From Cladobotryum mycophilum (lineage: Eukaryota > Ascomycota > Sordariomycetes > Hypocreales > Hypocreaceae), in the NCBI GenBank assembly GCA_036429605.1, contig CM071589.1:2294001-2358000 (forward strand): DNA of 64,000 nucleotides, read 5' to 3'. Position 1 is the first letter of the stretch. Each line of letters opens with the position of its first letter. Under the pieces are notes generated by a model. The model was not told the origin of the DNA, ran no database searches, and saw only the letters and a program-made list of their open reading frames with translations. Both the position numbers and the translations under genes were made by a program. Positions 1 through 11,073 of the stretch are shown here, in pieces.

Positions 1-1984
1 TCCTCCACGGGCCAGCCAGAAGGCTCTATCAAGGTGGATAAGAAACTCTCTGATCGCCTTGGCTTGACTGTGTTGAAAAACCGTTCCAAGATGGCGGCCT
101 CCAGCATCCCTCGGCCAGTCAAGAGGAAGGAGTCAAAGGTCTCAACCCTTGCTCGACATTTTGAGCAGCTCAGCAGAGAATTCGAAAGGGAGCACCTTCG
201 AGATCGTAAAAAGAGAGCAGCCAGTTTGCGGCAACCTCGGCCCATGCTTGCTAAAACATCCACAAAGGCGATTGTACAGGTCTATGATAATGTGAACGAA
301 GCGTTCAACGAACCAGGTATGGGGAATGAACAAGGCTTAGAACGAGATGCCGAGCAGCAGTCAGTGAATGCCACGTCAAATCAATCGGAGGGGCCCATTG
401 AAGAAACGCCTGAGGAGATCCCAGAGACACAGACCTCGAAAACTGAGGTTCAGACTGAACCCCAGACGCCGATTGAGCCACCCTCGCGCTCAGAAGAACA
501 TACACAGCGATGGGACGATGATTCTACAAATGTCAACACAAGTCAAGGCCTATCAGATGATGAGGGAGGCGCCAGTGACGCCGAACCATCAGTATCTGAT
601 GAATTCCTCCCTGACATTAAAGAAATCGCCGATTCCAGTAGTGAAATTCCACTCGAGCTTCCCAAGCATCAGAAAATGAGCTTGATGAAATACCTCACCA
701 ACTTTTGGGCTGAACGATCAGCAAGCGGCTGGCCGCCACTGGAGTATCCGGTCAATGCTACGGATCACATTTTTGTTGATTCAGACATCATCGTGAGGGA
801 GGATGAGCCCAGTTCTGTCATCGCGCTGGCTCTCAACAGTGATGATTATAAAGGAAAGCTAGCTACAATCAGGAGAGAGGCACAAGAAGGGATATTGCGA
901 GACGTTGAAGCCACGGCCGGTGGGGAGCCAAAATCATTACCAGTATCGGAAAGCGGTGACTGGAAGGGAAACGAATCAGAGCTTGAGACGAGTCTACTCC
1001 GAGTCACTGGCACACATCTGAAGTACCAGTTCAAGGAAGGCGCAGCTGTTATGACGTGCAAGATATTCTACGCTGAGCAGTTTGATGCGCTCAGAAGAAA
1101 GTGTGGTGTTGCGGAACGAATCGTTGAATCCTTCTCCCGCTGCCTAAAGTGGGATTCCAAAGGTGGTAAAACGAAATCCGTCTTTTTGAAAACTCTTGAT
1201 GATCGCCTTGTTCTCAAGTCACTGTCGCCAATAGAGACGTCCGCCTTCTTGCGATTTGCTCCAGGATACTTCAGTATTATGGCCGAGGCGCTTTTCCACG
1301 ATTTGCCCTCGGTAATTGCAAAGATGCTCGGTTTCTTCCAGGTTCTCATCAAGAACCCAGTAACTGGAACAGATATCAAACTTGATTTGCTGGTAACAGA
1401 GAATCTTTTCTATGATAGATCACCCACGAGAATTTTCGATCTAAAGGGCTCCATGCGTAACCGCAAGATCCAATCAACTGGAGAACGGAACGAAGTGCTT
1501 CTCGATGAAAATATGGTAGAGTATATCTACGAATCGCCGCTGTTTGCTCGTGAGCACTCCAAGAAGCTTCTTAGGGCGTCGGTCTGGAATGACACGTTGT
1601 TCCTGGCGCGACAGAATGTAATGGATTACTCCCTCATGATTGCTGTTGACGAGTCAAGGAAGGAGTTGGTGGTTGGAATCATTGATTGCATCAGGACGTA
1701 TACATGGGACAAGAAGCTCGAAAGCTGGATCAAAGACCGTGGTTTTGCGGGAGGTGGCCGAAACAGACCCACCGTCACAAGTCCTAAGGAATACAAGTCT
1801 CGATTCAGAGAGGCTATGGCAAGGTATGTTCCCTCTCAGCATTGGGTCTTTTTAATTACTTCCTGGCTAACTATGGCGTAGATATATTTTACAAGCTCCT
1901 AATTGTTGGCATTTATTCAACAACCCTCAATATCCTTTGTACTATGGTCGCGCCCGATTTGAAGAACCCGACGCCCAGGCGTAA
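1..1984 (+). CDS. FAB1: FAB1, 1-phosphatidylinositol-3-phosphate 5-kinase, 3' part
   Basis: Makes PI(3,5)P2 from PI3P on the vacuole/endosome membrane, controlling vacuole size and retrograde traffic. The frame is open from base 1, so the gene starts outside the window; about 641 C-terminal residues are present. The first ~335 are a low-complexity acidic/Ser linker; the PIPK kinase fold covers roughly 335-635, with FDLKGS (~479), NVMDYSL (~539), and IID (~560, the DFG equivalent). A 58-nt intron (1824-1881, GTATGT...CGTAG) restores the conserved ending ARYILQAPNCWH and a stop at 1982-1984; without it the frame ends in an unrelated tail. Full-length family members also carry an N-terminal FYVE and a CCT-like domain, which would lie upstream. 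The low-complexity linker before the kinase is normal for fungal Fab1. Confidence 0.93.
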
Positions 1985-2641
1985 TAAAAGAGATGGATTT
2001 GGCAGCAAAGGGATAGATTTGGTCAAAGAAAATGGGAAAACAGGCCATCCAAAAAGGTTCAACGCCTTTCTACCTACCTATTGTGGGCATACTGGGAGTC
2101 CGGCTGGGATTACGGTCAAGGCATAAAGCACAAGTGTTTTTAAAAGCGTCATTCCTTTTTTTTTTTTCAAGTTGGCTGAGATATCATGTTAGCACGGGAT
2201 GCATTATGAGATACCCTGAAGATTATGATTCTTGATGTTTAATGAGAGTTGTTTATTTAGACAGCGTCGTCATAGTTTGCTGATTGCCTCCACGATATAA
2301 TATGAGTCCCAACTGTAGCGAATAATGTCTTGAATGAGGAGTACTCAGTTTCTAGCTTTGGTATAGCAAATTAGGGCCTGAAATTCTCCTCCTAATTAAT
2401 TATTTAATATTTTAATTATTCATTTGTTTGTTAATAATTTGGCAATATACAATTCTAGTCGTGGTTGATGATGAAGAAGCAGGAGTAAAAATCTTAGTGA
2501 GTCGCTGCATGACCCCACCAAAACCTAACATCTTCAAAATCACCATCAACCAGATATCACAATACTTGATGTAGAAAAGTGCATCGGGCCACTGTTCAAA
2601 GAAGAAAAGATTTTATCAGATTACAGAATTTTACTTCTCAA
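1985..2641. other. Intergenic, FAB1 3' end to MDM12 promoter
   Basis: AT-rich stretch between two genes on the same strand, with an AT-only patch near 2390-2450. I see no supported gene or RNA here; it presumably holds the FAB1 3' UTR and the MDM12 promoter. Confidence 0.6.
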
Positions 2642-3883
2642 ATGTCCATCGACCTCAACTGGGAGACATTGACAAGCGGCCCCGACGGTGACGCACTCGC
2701 CGAGCGCATTAGGGTCTTCATCCACAGCAAGTTCCAGACGGTGCCACTGCCGCGGTTCATCAGATCCGTCAACGTCCATGGCTTCGACTTTGGCACCGTG
2801 GCTCCTGAGCTGGAGTTGAAGGATATCACGGATCCGCTGCCGGACTTTTACGAGCAGGAATTGGAGGATGATGATGAAGACGATGATGATGAGGAGGAGG
2901 AGGAGAGTGAGGTAGAAGCGCCGACGCTCTCTAGGCCGAGCACTTCGGGGGGTATCGACGGGAGTAGGAGGAGGGATGATCTGAGGGAGTTGAGAAATGA
3001 GTTTGGCGGGCATGACTTTGGGAGGGCGTTCCTGGGGACCTCTACGCCGGGTATCTTGGGCGGACCGGGGAGAAATTACTTTCAGAGCCAGTTTGCTACG
3101 GGGACGCAGACGCCACTGGCTGCTGTTGCGGGGGCGCATCTCGGTACCAGTTGGATGGGCTCTATGCCTGGGTCGGCGGTGCATACGCCAGGTCATAGCC
3201 GCAATCCGTCGATGAGCAGTATCTCGGTGGATAATCTAGCCACAACACTGGATCCGGCTAGAGGCCTGCCGACATTGAGCGAAAAGTCCGACGTTTCAAC
3301 ACTGGGACCTCCTTCTAGGCCATCGACGAGGGACAAGCATCTAGCGCACCTGAGCGGATCGGTCGTCGAGGACGATCCACGGCCGCTGCAAGATACAGGT
3401 TCGCCTAGGAGGGAGCCCAGGGTGGAGGACGTGCAGGCAGTATTTAGGATACGGTATTCGGGCGACGTGAGACTAAACCTCACGGCGGAAATTCTACTAG
3501 ACTATCCCATGCCGAGCTTCGTTGGAATCCCTCTCAAGCTAAGCATCACGGGCCTGAGCTTTGACGGAGTCGGCGTACTGGCATACATCCGCAAGAGAGT
3601 TCATTTCTGCTTCCTCAGTCCGGAGGACGCTCTCGCCGCAGTTGGGGACGATAGCAAAGACGAGACCGTCGATGATCCGGAGCAGACTCCCGGCAAGAAG
3701 AGAACATCACGGTTCGGAGGACTGTTACAAGAAATCAAGGTCGAGAGTGAGATTGGCGAGCGAGATGGAGGGAAGCAGAGTCTGAAGAACGTGGGCAAGG
3801 TGGAGAGATTTGTGCTAGAGCAAGTGAGGAGGATATTTGAAGAGGAGTTTGTATATCCCAGTTTCTGGACGTTCTTGGTATGA
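2642..3883 (+). CDS. MDM12: MDM12, ERMES complex SMP-domain protein
   Basis: Mdm12 is the cytosolic lipid-binding subunit of ERMES (with Mmm1, Mdm10, Mdm34), which tethers ER to mitochondria and passes phospholipids through its SMP domain. The 413-residue product starts MSIDLNWETL, the conserved Mdm12 N-terminus; the frame extends 21 codons upstream, but not from an ATG, so 2642 is the start. The SMP fold is split: residues 1-90 (IHSKFQTVPLPRFIRSVNV) and about 265-411 (RIRYSGDVRLNLTAEILLDY), ending in the typical FVYPSFWTFLV. Between lie an Asp/Glu run (about 78-105) and a Gly/Ser/Pro linker, as in other filamentous fungi. Intronless. Very likely correct. Confidence 0.95.
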   Translation: MSIDLNWETLTSGPDGDALAERIRVFIHSKFQTVPLPRFIRSVNVHGFDFGTVAPELELKDITDPLPDFYEQELEDDDEDDDDEEEEESEVEAPTLSRPSTSGGIDGSRRRDDLRELRNEFGGHDFGRAFLGTSTPGILGGPGRNYFQSQFATGTQTPLAAVAGAHLGTSWMGSMPGSAVHTPGHSRNPSMSSISVDNLATTLDPARGLPTLSEKSDVSTLGPPSRPSTRDKHLAHLSGSVVEDDPRPLQDTGSPRREPRVEDVQAVFRIRYSGDVRLNLTAEILLDYPMPSFVGIPLKLSITGLSFDGVGVLAYIRKRVHFCFLSPEDALAAVGDDSKDETVDDPEQTPGKKRTSRFGGLLQEIKVESEIGERDGGKQSLKNVGKVERFVLEQVRRIFEEEFVYPSFWTFLV

Positions 3884-3981
3884 AAAGTTCAGACTCAAGG
3901 TTTGGGGGGTATATTGACTCGTGTACGATAATAAATAGGACATTATAGAAACATCATGCCACTTTCATCCAAGTTTATAGA

Positions 3982-4830
3982 TTATGACAATGTCCGTCTA
4001 AATCCTTGATATGCTTGCTGAATATCCAACTCCAGCTCCCTAGCCTGTTGATCACTAAGCTCATCCGTCGCCTTCATCTGGTTCAGAGTGATGAGCCACT
4101 GAACAATCTTGCCCCTGTTATCAAAGTCCTTGTCTGTGACCCGATTAACGGACTGGATGACGTCTGAGAGGAGCGGATGCAGCTGGTCTTTGGAGAGCAG
4201 GCCGAGCTTGACGGCATCTAGGAATGTGATGAACTCTTGTGTGGCCTCGAGGATGAGCACGCCGCTTGTGTTGTTTGCGGCGGCAGATGGCGCGGGGGCT
4301 GGGGCGGAGGACGATGCGGTCATGGTCGTGGATGGCATGCCGACACGGAGGCGCTCCGTTGCGCGAGGGACGTCGAGCTTCATGATGTTAGCACAGATCC
4401 GTAAACCGCACCATTCTTGCATGTCGTGTCACATACATCCCACTTGGCTTTAAACTCTTCCAATCCCTTGAACTCGTTGGCTATCGTCTCGTCCGCCAAG
4501 AGGGCCTTGTACTGTCTCAACGATCGCTCGCAAATGTCGGCATAGTCCGCCTCTGGAATCGCATCTTTTAGGAAAGCCTTCTCCAGCTCATCGAGCGTAA
4601 TTATGATGCTAAACAGTTCGCCCAAGGAATCTTGAAGGTCGCGCTCGGCACGGCTGTCCGTCAGCTTCACCTCCTATGGAACGAATGAGGGGCTCGGTTA
4701 GCTATGGATGCGCGCATGGCATATAGCGAAAGATATTCTCGTGTACCTCATCGAGATTTATAGTCGCGGATAGACTTGTGTTGGGAACATAGCTATGTGG
4801 TGTCGGCGCATAGCTTTGTCGAGCGTTCAT
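3982..4830 (-). CDS. VPS28: VPS28, ESCRT-I subunit
   Basis: Vps28 joins Vps23 and Vps37 in ESCRT-I; its C-terminal four-helix bundle binds ESCRT-II during sorting of ubiquitinated cargo into multivesicular bodies. Three exons on the minus strand: 4830-4747, 4673-4437 and 4377-3982. Introns are GTACAC...CATAG and GTATGT...TGAAG, the latter with a CTAAC branch site. The joined frame gives 238 residues, close to the yeast length. The N-terminal core (DLQDSLGELFSIIITLDELE) and C-terminal bundle (QEFITFLDAVKLGL, then RGKIVQWLITLNQM) are recognisable, with a short Ala/Pro linker between. Divergent from NOC2: 323 bp separate the two start codons, so they probably share a promoter region. Confidence 0.92.
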
Positions 4831-4993
4831 GGTGGCAGATGGAGAACAGGCATTTGGTAAAACGAAAGAGTGTCGAGCTCAACGACGCTGAAGCTCGTCA
4901 GAGGTGGGACGCAATGGCGGGACAAGGTGCTGCGTAATAGCGTCTCCCCAATGTGGCAGAATCCTCTCACCGCCTGCATATTTAGTTGTGGAG

Positions 4994-5011
4994 TTTGTTA
5001 TCGATAACAAA
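4994..5011. promoter_or_regulatory. Perfect 18-bp palindrome in the VPS28/NOC2 bidirectional promoter
   Basis: TTTGTTATCGATAACAAA equals its own reverse complement over all 18 bases. It sits 164 bp upstream of the VPS28 ATG and 143 bp upstream of the NOC2 ATG, near the middle of the shared region. The core is TATCGATA. A dimeric factor site is the natural reading; no specific fungal factor can be assigned from sequence. Confidence 0.55.
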
Positions 5012-5153
5012 GGTTTCGAAAAATTTTGGTAGCAGTCTTGATCCAGCTCCAGCAAGATAGGCAAGTTTTCTTAAACCGAACATTTACCCATTTCAATTCA
5101 TTCCCCTCCAAGTTCAATTCGCAGCCGCCGACGGTGGTAGAGCATTGCCCAAT

Positions 5154-7505
5154 ATGGGAGCCGGAAAGAAGAACCTCAAAGCGACAAAGAAATTCGAGAA
5201 GAGACATCTCACGGGTGTTTTGGACAAGAGAAAGGAAGGCGCAAAGGTCAAGCAGCGTTTTCAGCTGAGTGAGAAGAAGAAGTCAAAACGCTCCAAGGAT
5301 TCCGACTTTTTCAAGGGCGCAAGCGAGGAACAGGATGGCAGCAAGCCAAAGAAGCCCAATGCGGCAAAGACGAAGAATGTCAATGAGATGAGCGTCGACG
5401 ACTTCTTCCAGGGCGGCTTCGAAGACATCATCGACAAGAAGGACAAGAAGGGTGGCAAGCTCGGCAAGAGAAAGCGTGATGCGCCCAAGGATAAGGATGA
5501 AAGTGGCGACGATGGCGCTTCTGATGATTCAATCCCAGAACAGCCAGTTGCAAGCGACAGTGAGGATGGCAGCGACGAGGACGATGGCGATGCCCTCGGC
5601 ATGAGCAAGGAAGCTATGGATGCCTTGGCCGAGAAGGACCCGGAATTTTACAAGTTCTTGAAGGAAAACGACCCCACTGCCCTTGATTTCGACGAAAACG
5701 CCGACTTGGCCGAGGTGGACGAGCTCAGCGCCGGCGAGGAGGATGCGGAAGAAGAGCAGCCCAAGAAGAAGCGAAAGAAGGGCAAGGAGACCGTCGAAGA
5801 GGAACCAGCCCTGAACAAGGAGTTGACCCGCGAGACGGTCGCTACATGGAGGAAAGCCATGGTGGAGAAACAGTCTCTTCGTGCGGCCAGGCAAGTGGTG
5901 CTCGCATTCCGATCCGCCGCTCATCTGAACGAGACCGACGAGGATGGTGAGACGCAGCAAAGATGGGCCATCAACAGCCCAGAAGTCTTCAATGATATCT
6001 TGATTCTGGCTCTGAAGGAGATCCCCGTGGTTATGAACCACCACCTTCCGGTCAAGGAATCAGCGGCGGGCAGGGTGTACGTGCAAACCGAGACCAAAAA
6101 GTTCAAGACCTTGTCTCTGCTTCTCAAGTCCTATACGTCCTCCATTATGCACCTCCTCAGTACCCTCTCAGACGACAAGACTCTCAAGTTGACTCTGTCG
6201 TCCATCACACCCATCCTTCCTTACCTTTTGTCGTTCAAGAAGCTCATCAAGGCTCTCGCCAAATCCGTTGTCAACTTCTGGGCCCAACCTGCCAGCTCCG
6301 AGTCAACACGTATTACCGCATTCCTTGTCCTCAGAAGACTCGTCGTTGTTGGAGACAAGGGCATTCGGGAGACCGTTCTTAAGGCCACCTACCAGGGCTT
6401 GGTCCAAGGTTGCCGTGTTACCAACCACAACACCATTCAGGGCATCAATCTCATGAAGAACTCGGCCGCCGAGCTCTGGGGTATCGATCCTACGGTTGGA
6501 TACACCACCGCCTTCACATTCATCCGCCAGCTTGCCATTCATCTCCGCAACAGCATCGTGCACAACAAGAATGAATCCTTCCGCATGGTCTACAACTGGC
6601 AGTTCACCCACTCACTCGACTTCTGGTCTTGCGTTTTGGCAGAGCACTGCAGCCCCCTCAAGGAGGCCGAGGCCGGAAAGGAAAGTCAACTCAGACTCCT
6701 CATCTACCCCCTCGTGCAGGTCACACTCGGCGCCATGCGTCTCATCCCTACATCATTATACTTCCCTCTCCGATTCCATCTCGTCCGCTCTCTGCTCAGG
6801 ACATCTCGTGCCACGGGCACTTATATCCCCCTCGCCTCCCCCTTAATTGAAATCCTCAACTCGGCCGAGATGAAGAAGCCCCCCAAGGCTACCACACTCA
6901 AGGCCTTTGACTTTGCCGTCTCCTACAAGGCCGCCAAGTCCTATCTTCGCACGCGCGTCTACCAAGACGGCGTCGGCGAGCAGGTCATCGAGCTCATGGG
7001 CGAATTCATGCTCCTGTGGGCCACCTCCATCGCCTTCCCCGAGCTCGCCCTCCCCGTCATCATCCAGCTCAAGCGCTGGCTCAAGCAAGCCCGCTCCAAG
7101 ACCCAGGGCAACAAAAACGGCAAGCTCATCGCCCAGCTCGTCCTTCTCGTGCAGAAACTCGAAACCAACGCCAAGTTCGTCGAGGAGAAGCGCGCAAAGG
7201 TCGACTTTGCGCCAAAGGACCGCAGCCAAGTCGACGCCTTCCTAAAGGAATTCGATATCGCCAAGACGCCGCTGGGCGCTTACGTTGTGGGACAGCGCAA
7301 GGCGAGGGCTGAGAAGGAGAAGATGTTGGAGGAGGCTAGGAAGGAAGATGACAGGAAGAGGAAAGAGGATGAGAAGGCGGACTTGGCGGGTGCCGTGGAA
7401 GATAGTGACGACGAGATGGATATGGACGGTGAGTTGGGAGAAGACGATGATGAGGAGAATGATGACGAGGGCGAGGACGATGACGATGAGGAGGAAGATG
7501 AGTAA
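5154..7505 (+). CDS. NOC2: NOC2, nucleolar complex protein 2
   Basis: Noc2 forms heterodimers with Noc1 and Noc3 that accompany pre-60S particles from nucleolus to nucleoplasm. The 783-residue product begins MGAGKKNLK; the open frame extends upstream only from a TTG, so ATG 5154 is chosen. The N-terminal third is Lys/Glu/Asp-rich with basic NLS-like clusters (KKKRKKGKE near 203-211). The Noc2 helical-repeat domain follows (about 290-640), with conserved blocks such as FPLRFHLVRSLL and YIPLASPLIEIL. The C-terminus is a Lys/Arg coiled-coil followed by an almost pure Asp/Glu tail. Intronless. Length and order fit the family. Unusually C-rich third positions in the middle give many long antisense open frames that are shadows. 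Confidence 0.95.
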   Translation: MGAGKKNLKATKKFEKRHLTGVLDKRKEGAKVKQRFQLSEKKKSKRSKDSDFFKGASEEQDGSKPKKPNAAKTKNVNEMSVDDFFQGGFEDIIDKKDKKGGKLGKRKRDAPKDKDESGDDGASDDSIPEQPVASDSEDGSDEDDGDALGMSKEAMDALAEKDPEFYKFLKENDPTALDFDENADLAEVDELSAGEEDAEEEQPKKKRKKGKETVEEEPALNKELTRETVATWRKAMVEKQSLRAARQVVLAFRSAAHLNETDEDGETQQRWAINSPEVFNDILILALKEIPVVMNHHLPVKESAAGRVYVQTETKKFKTLSLLLKSYTSSIMHLLSTLSDDKTLKLTLSSITPILPYLLSFKKLIKALAKSVVNFWAQPASSESTRITAFLVLRRLVVVGDKGIRETVLKATYQGLVQGCRVTNHNTIQGINLMKNSAAELWGIDPTVGYTTAFTFIRQLAIHLRNSIVHNKNESFRMVYNWQFTHSLDFWSCVLAEHCSPLKEAEAGKESQLRLLIYPLVQVTLGAMRLIPTSLYFPLRFHLVRSLLRTSRATGTYIPLASPLIEILNSAEMKKPPKATTLKAFDFAVSYKAAKSYLRTRVYQDGVGEQVIELMGEFMLLWATSIAFPELALPVIIQLKRWLKQARSKTQGNKNGKLIAQLVLLVQKLETNAKFVEEKRAKVDFAPKDRSQVDAFLKEFDIAKTPLGAYVVGQRKARAEKEKMLEEARKEDDRKRKEDEKADLAGAVEDSDDEMDMDGELGEDDDEENDDEGEDDDDEEEDE

Positions 7506-7830
7506 ATTTACTACATGCTTTAGTCCATTGTATAAAGAGTCTCGCTCTAGAATTAACTTCAAACGATACCTTGATTTCTGCGATATAACGCGTAGAGCTA
7601 TAAAAACCTGTACAAAAAAAATGATTTAAAGCTCGAAAGAATTCATTTCTCATTGTCGCCCCTGGCGCCAACTGTAACAAAAATTATACAATCGGTTTTT
7701 TCGCCCACGCGCGATGGCGCGATTCCTTCAACGCCCTGAAGTAGAACGCAGAGCCCAAACCGAAAACCAAGTCCTTAATCCAACAGTATTAACATACCCC
7801 AACGCCAAATCCATGATTATTGTTCTGCAT
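7506..7830. other. Convergent 3' region between NOC2 and the Ppc89-like gene
   Basis: Two genes end toward each other here. The stretch is AT-rich, with a short poly-A run near 7615. I see no gene. Confidence 0.6.
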
Positions 7831-10800
7831 TCAAGAGTCCATTATTCCCTCCCATGTTTGATCCATGCCGCCGGTGACGTCTCGAACTGTCATGCCAGTG
7901 ATGCTCAGAACCGTCAATTCTATCTCCTCCTCACTCATGGCCTGGCCAGCAGCCTTCTGGCCTTCAAGGACATCATACAGGCTGTAGATTTGGTCATTCT
8001 TGACTTCAAGTCGCTTCAGCACCATTCGGATAGCTTCTGCCACGGCAAGTCGTTGCCTACGGCTGTGAGACTTGTCACTTCCATTGTACTGTGCTTGTAG
8101 TCGAGTGAGCTCTAACTGCAGATGCTGCGACTCATCCTCCAATCCCTTGATAACAAGCGCCAAGGCATGACCGGGAGATTGAGCTGGTCGCACAGTCATG
8201 TCTTCACCTTGAGCCTGTTTATCACTGACGGGGACGGGTCGGGGAACTATCACACGCTTCTTGCCAGCCGCCAACTCAGCTGAAGAGACAACGCCGCTGT
8301 GTGATGTAATACGGCTGCAAACTATGCAGTTCTGGCAACTATGGCCACAAAGGTTGTCCAAAACACGACGAGCCTTAGTCGAGAGTGCCGGACACGAGTC
8401 CTTGTCCACTTGCTTCACGGCTTCCTGCATGGAAGCATCAACTGCGACAGGTTTCTTTTGGGAGACCGGGGGTTGGGCAAGAGATTGTTGAGACTTCTGT
8501 GCGAGTTTCGCAGCTTCCGAGACCAGCGCCGATGTTAACTCCCTAGTTAGCTCCCTCGTGTCTCTATTGCTCTTAAGAGTCAAGTTCAACGAAATAGCTT
8601 GATCCTCAGTAGCGGTGTTGTCAATGGATAGTAGCCCTGTAGTATCGTCATTGTCGCCAAAGGGATCCAGATCAGTAAGAGTTGGTCGAGAAGCGCTCTT
8701 TCGCTTGCTGCCCCGGTTGGCTTGAGCGGTGCTACTCTTGCTACTCTGTGTTGTCTTTTCTGGGATAGAAAAGGCAACCTTCTGGCCGTGGCCAGAGGTC
8801 TTAGTTGACACAGTCTTGCTCCTGCTCTTCGACCTTGGACGAGTCTCAGATTTATCGGTTCGAGTGGTGTTATCACGTCTCGTGGTGTCGCGAGTCTCTT
8901 CTCGCTCCTTGTTATTGGTAACAGACGTCAAGTCCTTAGTCTGTGCTGTAACCTCGGGCAGAGTAGTCATGCCTCTAGTTCTGGTGTTCTCAACAGGCCC
9001 GGTCTCGTCCGAGTTCATGGTAATATCCGGCACAAAGAAAGCAGATGTCATATTTTCTTCCGTCTCGTCCTCGTCAACAGGGACAGTCAAGTTCTCCCTA
9101 GGAATTGGACGGCAGTGGTCTAGCTGCTCCTTCAGGAATTCGACCTCCTCCTTCAACTTCAGATTCTCATCATGCAGGTTATGAATGCTGCGCTCGAAGC
9201 CAGAGTTCTCGCGGCGAAGTATCTTGTTCTCACTGAAATACTTCTCATTGTGGCGCACTAGGCTGTCGTTATCCTCGCGAAGAGAAGACTTTTCCTGGCC
9301 AAGTGTCTGGAGTTCCTGCTGAAGGGTTTCAACCTCCTCGCGAGCAGCATCAAGCTCGTGCTGAAGGCCATCGACGTTCTCTCGGAGGTCCTCATTTTCA
9401 TCCATTAACGACTTGTTGTTTGTCCGTAAAGATCTATTCTCACTGAGCAGAGACTGGTGATCTGTTCGGAGGCTGTTGTTGTCAGATCGCAAGGACTCTG
9501 TCTCCTCCCGCAATCGCTTTAGTTCCTGTCTTAGGCTTTCATTGTCTGTTCGGAGGGACGTGTTCTCAAGCTCCATGGATTCACGGCCCTGCTTGAGAGA
9601 AACCAGATCTCGGCGTAGAGTATCATTTTCCTGTCGTGTTTGTTCGGATGATCCAAGCTGCTTGCTCGTTGTTTCAAGCTCCTTCTCCTTGACACCAAGT
9701 TTTCGTGTAAGCTTATTGATATCCTCACAGGCCTCCTGCAGTCGGTTAAAGACGCGGTCGCGCTCCTGCGCAAGTGTGTCGTTTTCAATCGCACTGTTGC
9801 TTATCCTGCGGTTAGCTTGGTCAAGCCGTGCCTGAAGAGACGCAACTTCGGCCTCAAGTTCTGTATCTGTTAGCAAGGTCATGCAATGGAACGAAGTCTA
9901 TTCACTTACGCGTCTTCTGGCCTAGAACCTGCTCATTTGCACGATCCAATACTAATCGTCCATCGAAAGACTTCTGAGACTTGAGCTGTGCCTCGAGTCT
10001 CTCTACTTCCTGCTGAAGATTCGAGGCATATTCCTGAATCTTATCATAGTGCTCTTGAAGAGAGATGATCTCATCCCGGATCATATCCATGGAGACGAAG
10101 ATCTTTTCTTCTTCCTCAGGGACCGCAACACTATCAACCTCGGCATGCCGTGCAGCAAAAGGATTTAGCTTCTGGTCATGGACCTTGCCATGTTTGACGA
10201 GAATGGGGACACCATTCTTGACCGAACCGCTGAAGCGAAGGGTACCAGTAACGAAGTCGTCAAGGTTTGATACGTCCGGCATGAAGAATGACCGACCGTT
10301 TGTCATGTCATGTCCAGGACTGGTCATTGAGGGAGGGGAAGGGGTACGGCTGTAAGACTGGACTTGGCGGATGACATATTGGGAGAACTCTGGTCGTGAT
10401 GGTGGTGCTCGGTAGGCTTCGGGCTAGCAGATGCCCTGCGCAGTCGTTCCAGTGCTTCCGAGATGGAGCCTCGACGTTGGTGATGGCTAGCTGTCTCTAA
10501 CGGCTCTTTGGTATGAGACTTGGACAATGGGCTTGGGACGTGCAAATTTTTGTTGAGGCCGTAGGTGCTCAACCCTCTGGCGGGTGACTTGGAAAGAATT
10601 GATGAAAGGTCTGATTCGTTGTCGACGCGCGGTTGCATCTCAGCACGCGTTCTCTTGGAACCCTCCCACGCGTCTTGAGTCGTGTTGTCGTCAAGAAATT
10701 TGGTGATGAGTGGCGCAGATGTGTGTGTGAGTGGCTTGTTCTCTTTGGGATGTGCACTCATAGGTCTTGTGTCGGTGTTATCGTCAAAGATGGGCAGGTT

Positions 10801-11073
10801 ATTCTTTTGCGGCATGGAATAAAATTCGGGCCACTTGCGGTGAGCAGCTTCCCAGTTAACGGGGAGTTTTCTAGGGGCGGTAACGCGGGCAATGTCTTCG
10901 TTTAATCTGCGAGTAGACTCGCCTTCTGGGTCAGAGAAAACTGAGGACAATGTCGGACTAGCAGCGCGATGAGATCCAGTGGAAGAGGGAGGAGAGTTGA
11001 AAGGATTATCGCGGTTTGCATTCATTTCTCTAAGGATGCGCGAACGATATCTGGTAGCCGTGTCGGTCTCCAT
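7831..11073 (-). CDS. Spindle pole body coiled-coil protein, Ppc89/Cep57-like (apparent one-base frameshift)
   Basis: About 1064 residues if one missing base is allowed. Exon 1 runs from ATG 11073; exon 2 ends at 9910 (donor GTAAGT) and the last exon starts at 9860 (AACAG/ATACAG acceptor; 9866 is also in frame). The middle is a long coiled coil (about 9100-9860 bp) with repeated SLR/N/E heptads. Near the C-terminus is a Cys cluster (CGHSCQNCIVC) and then SPGHALALVIKGLEDE, a signature I associate with the Cep57 microtubule-binding domain found in fungal Ppc89. Ppc89 scaffolds the spindle pole body and septation signalling. Exon 1 ends in one frame while conserved-looking residues (PEFSQYVIRQVQSYSRTPSP) continue in another from 10423 downward, with no usable intron between; a single missing C near 10421-10423 would join them. 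Family call moderately sure, symbol left open. Confidence 0.72.

Noticed and set aside
5261..7680. Several 100-170 codon antisense frames over NOC2
   Set aside because: They mirror the acidic and C-rich composition of NOC2, overlap each other in different frames and show no domain.
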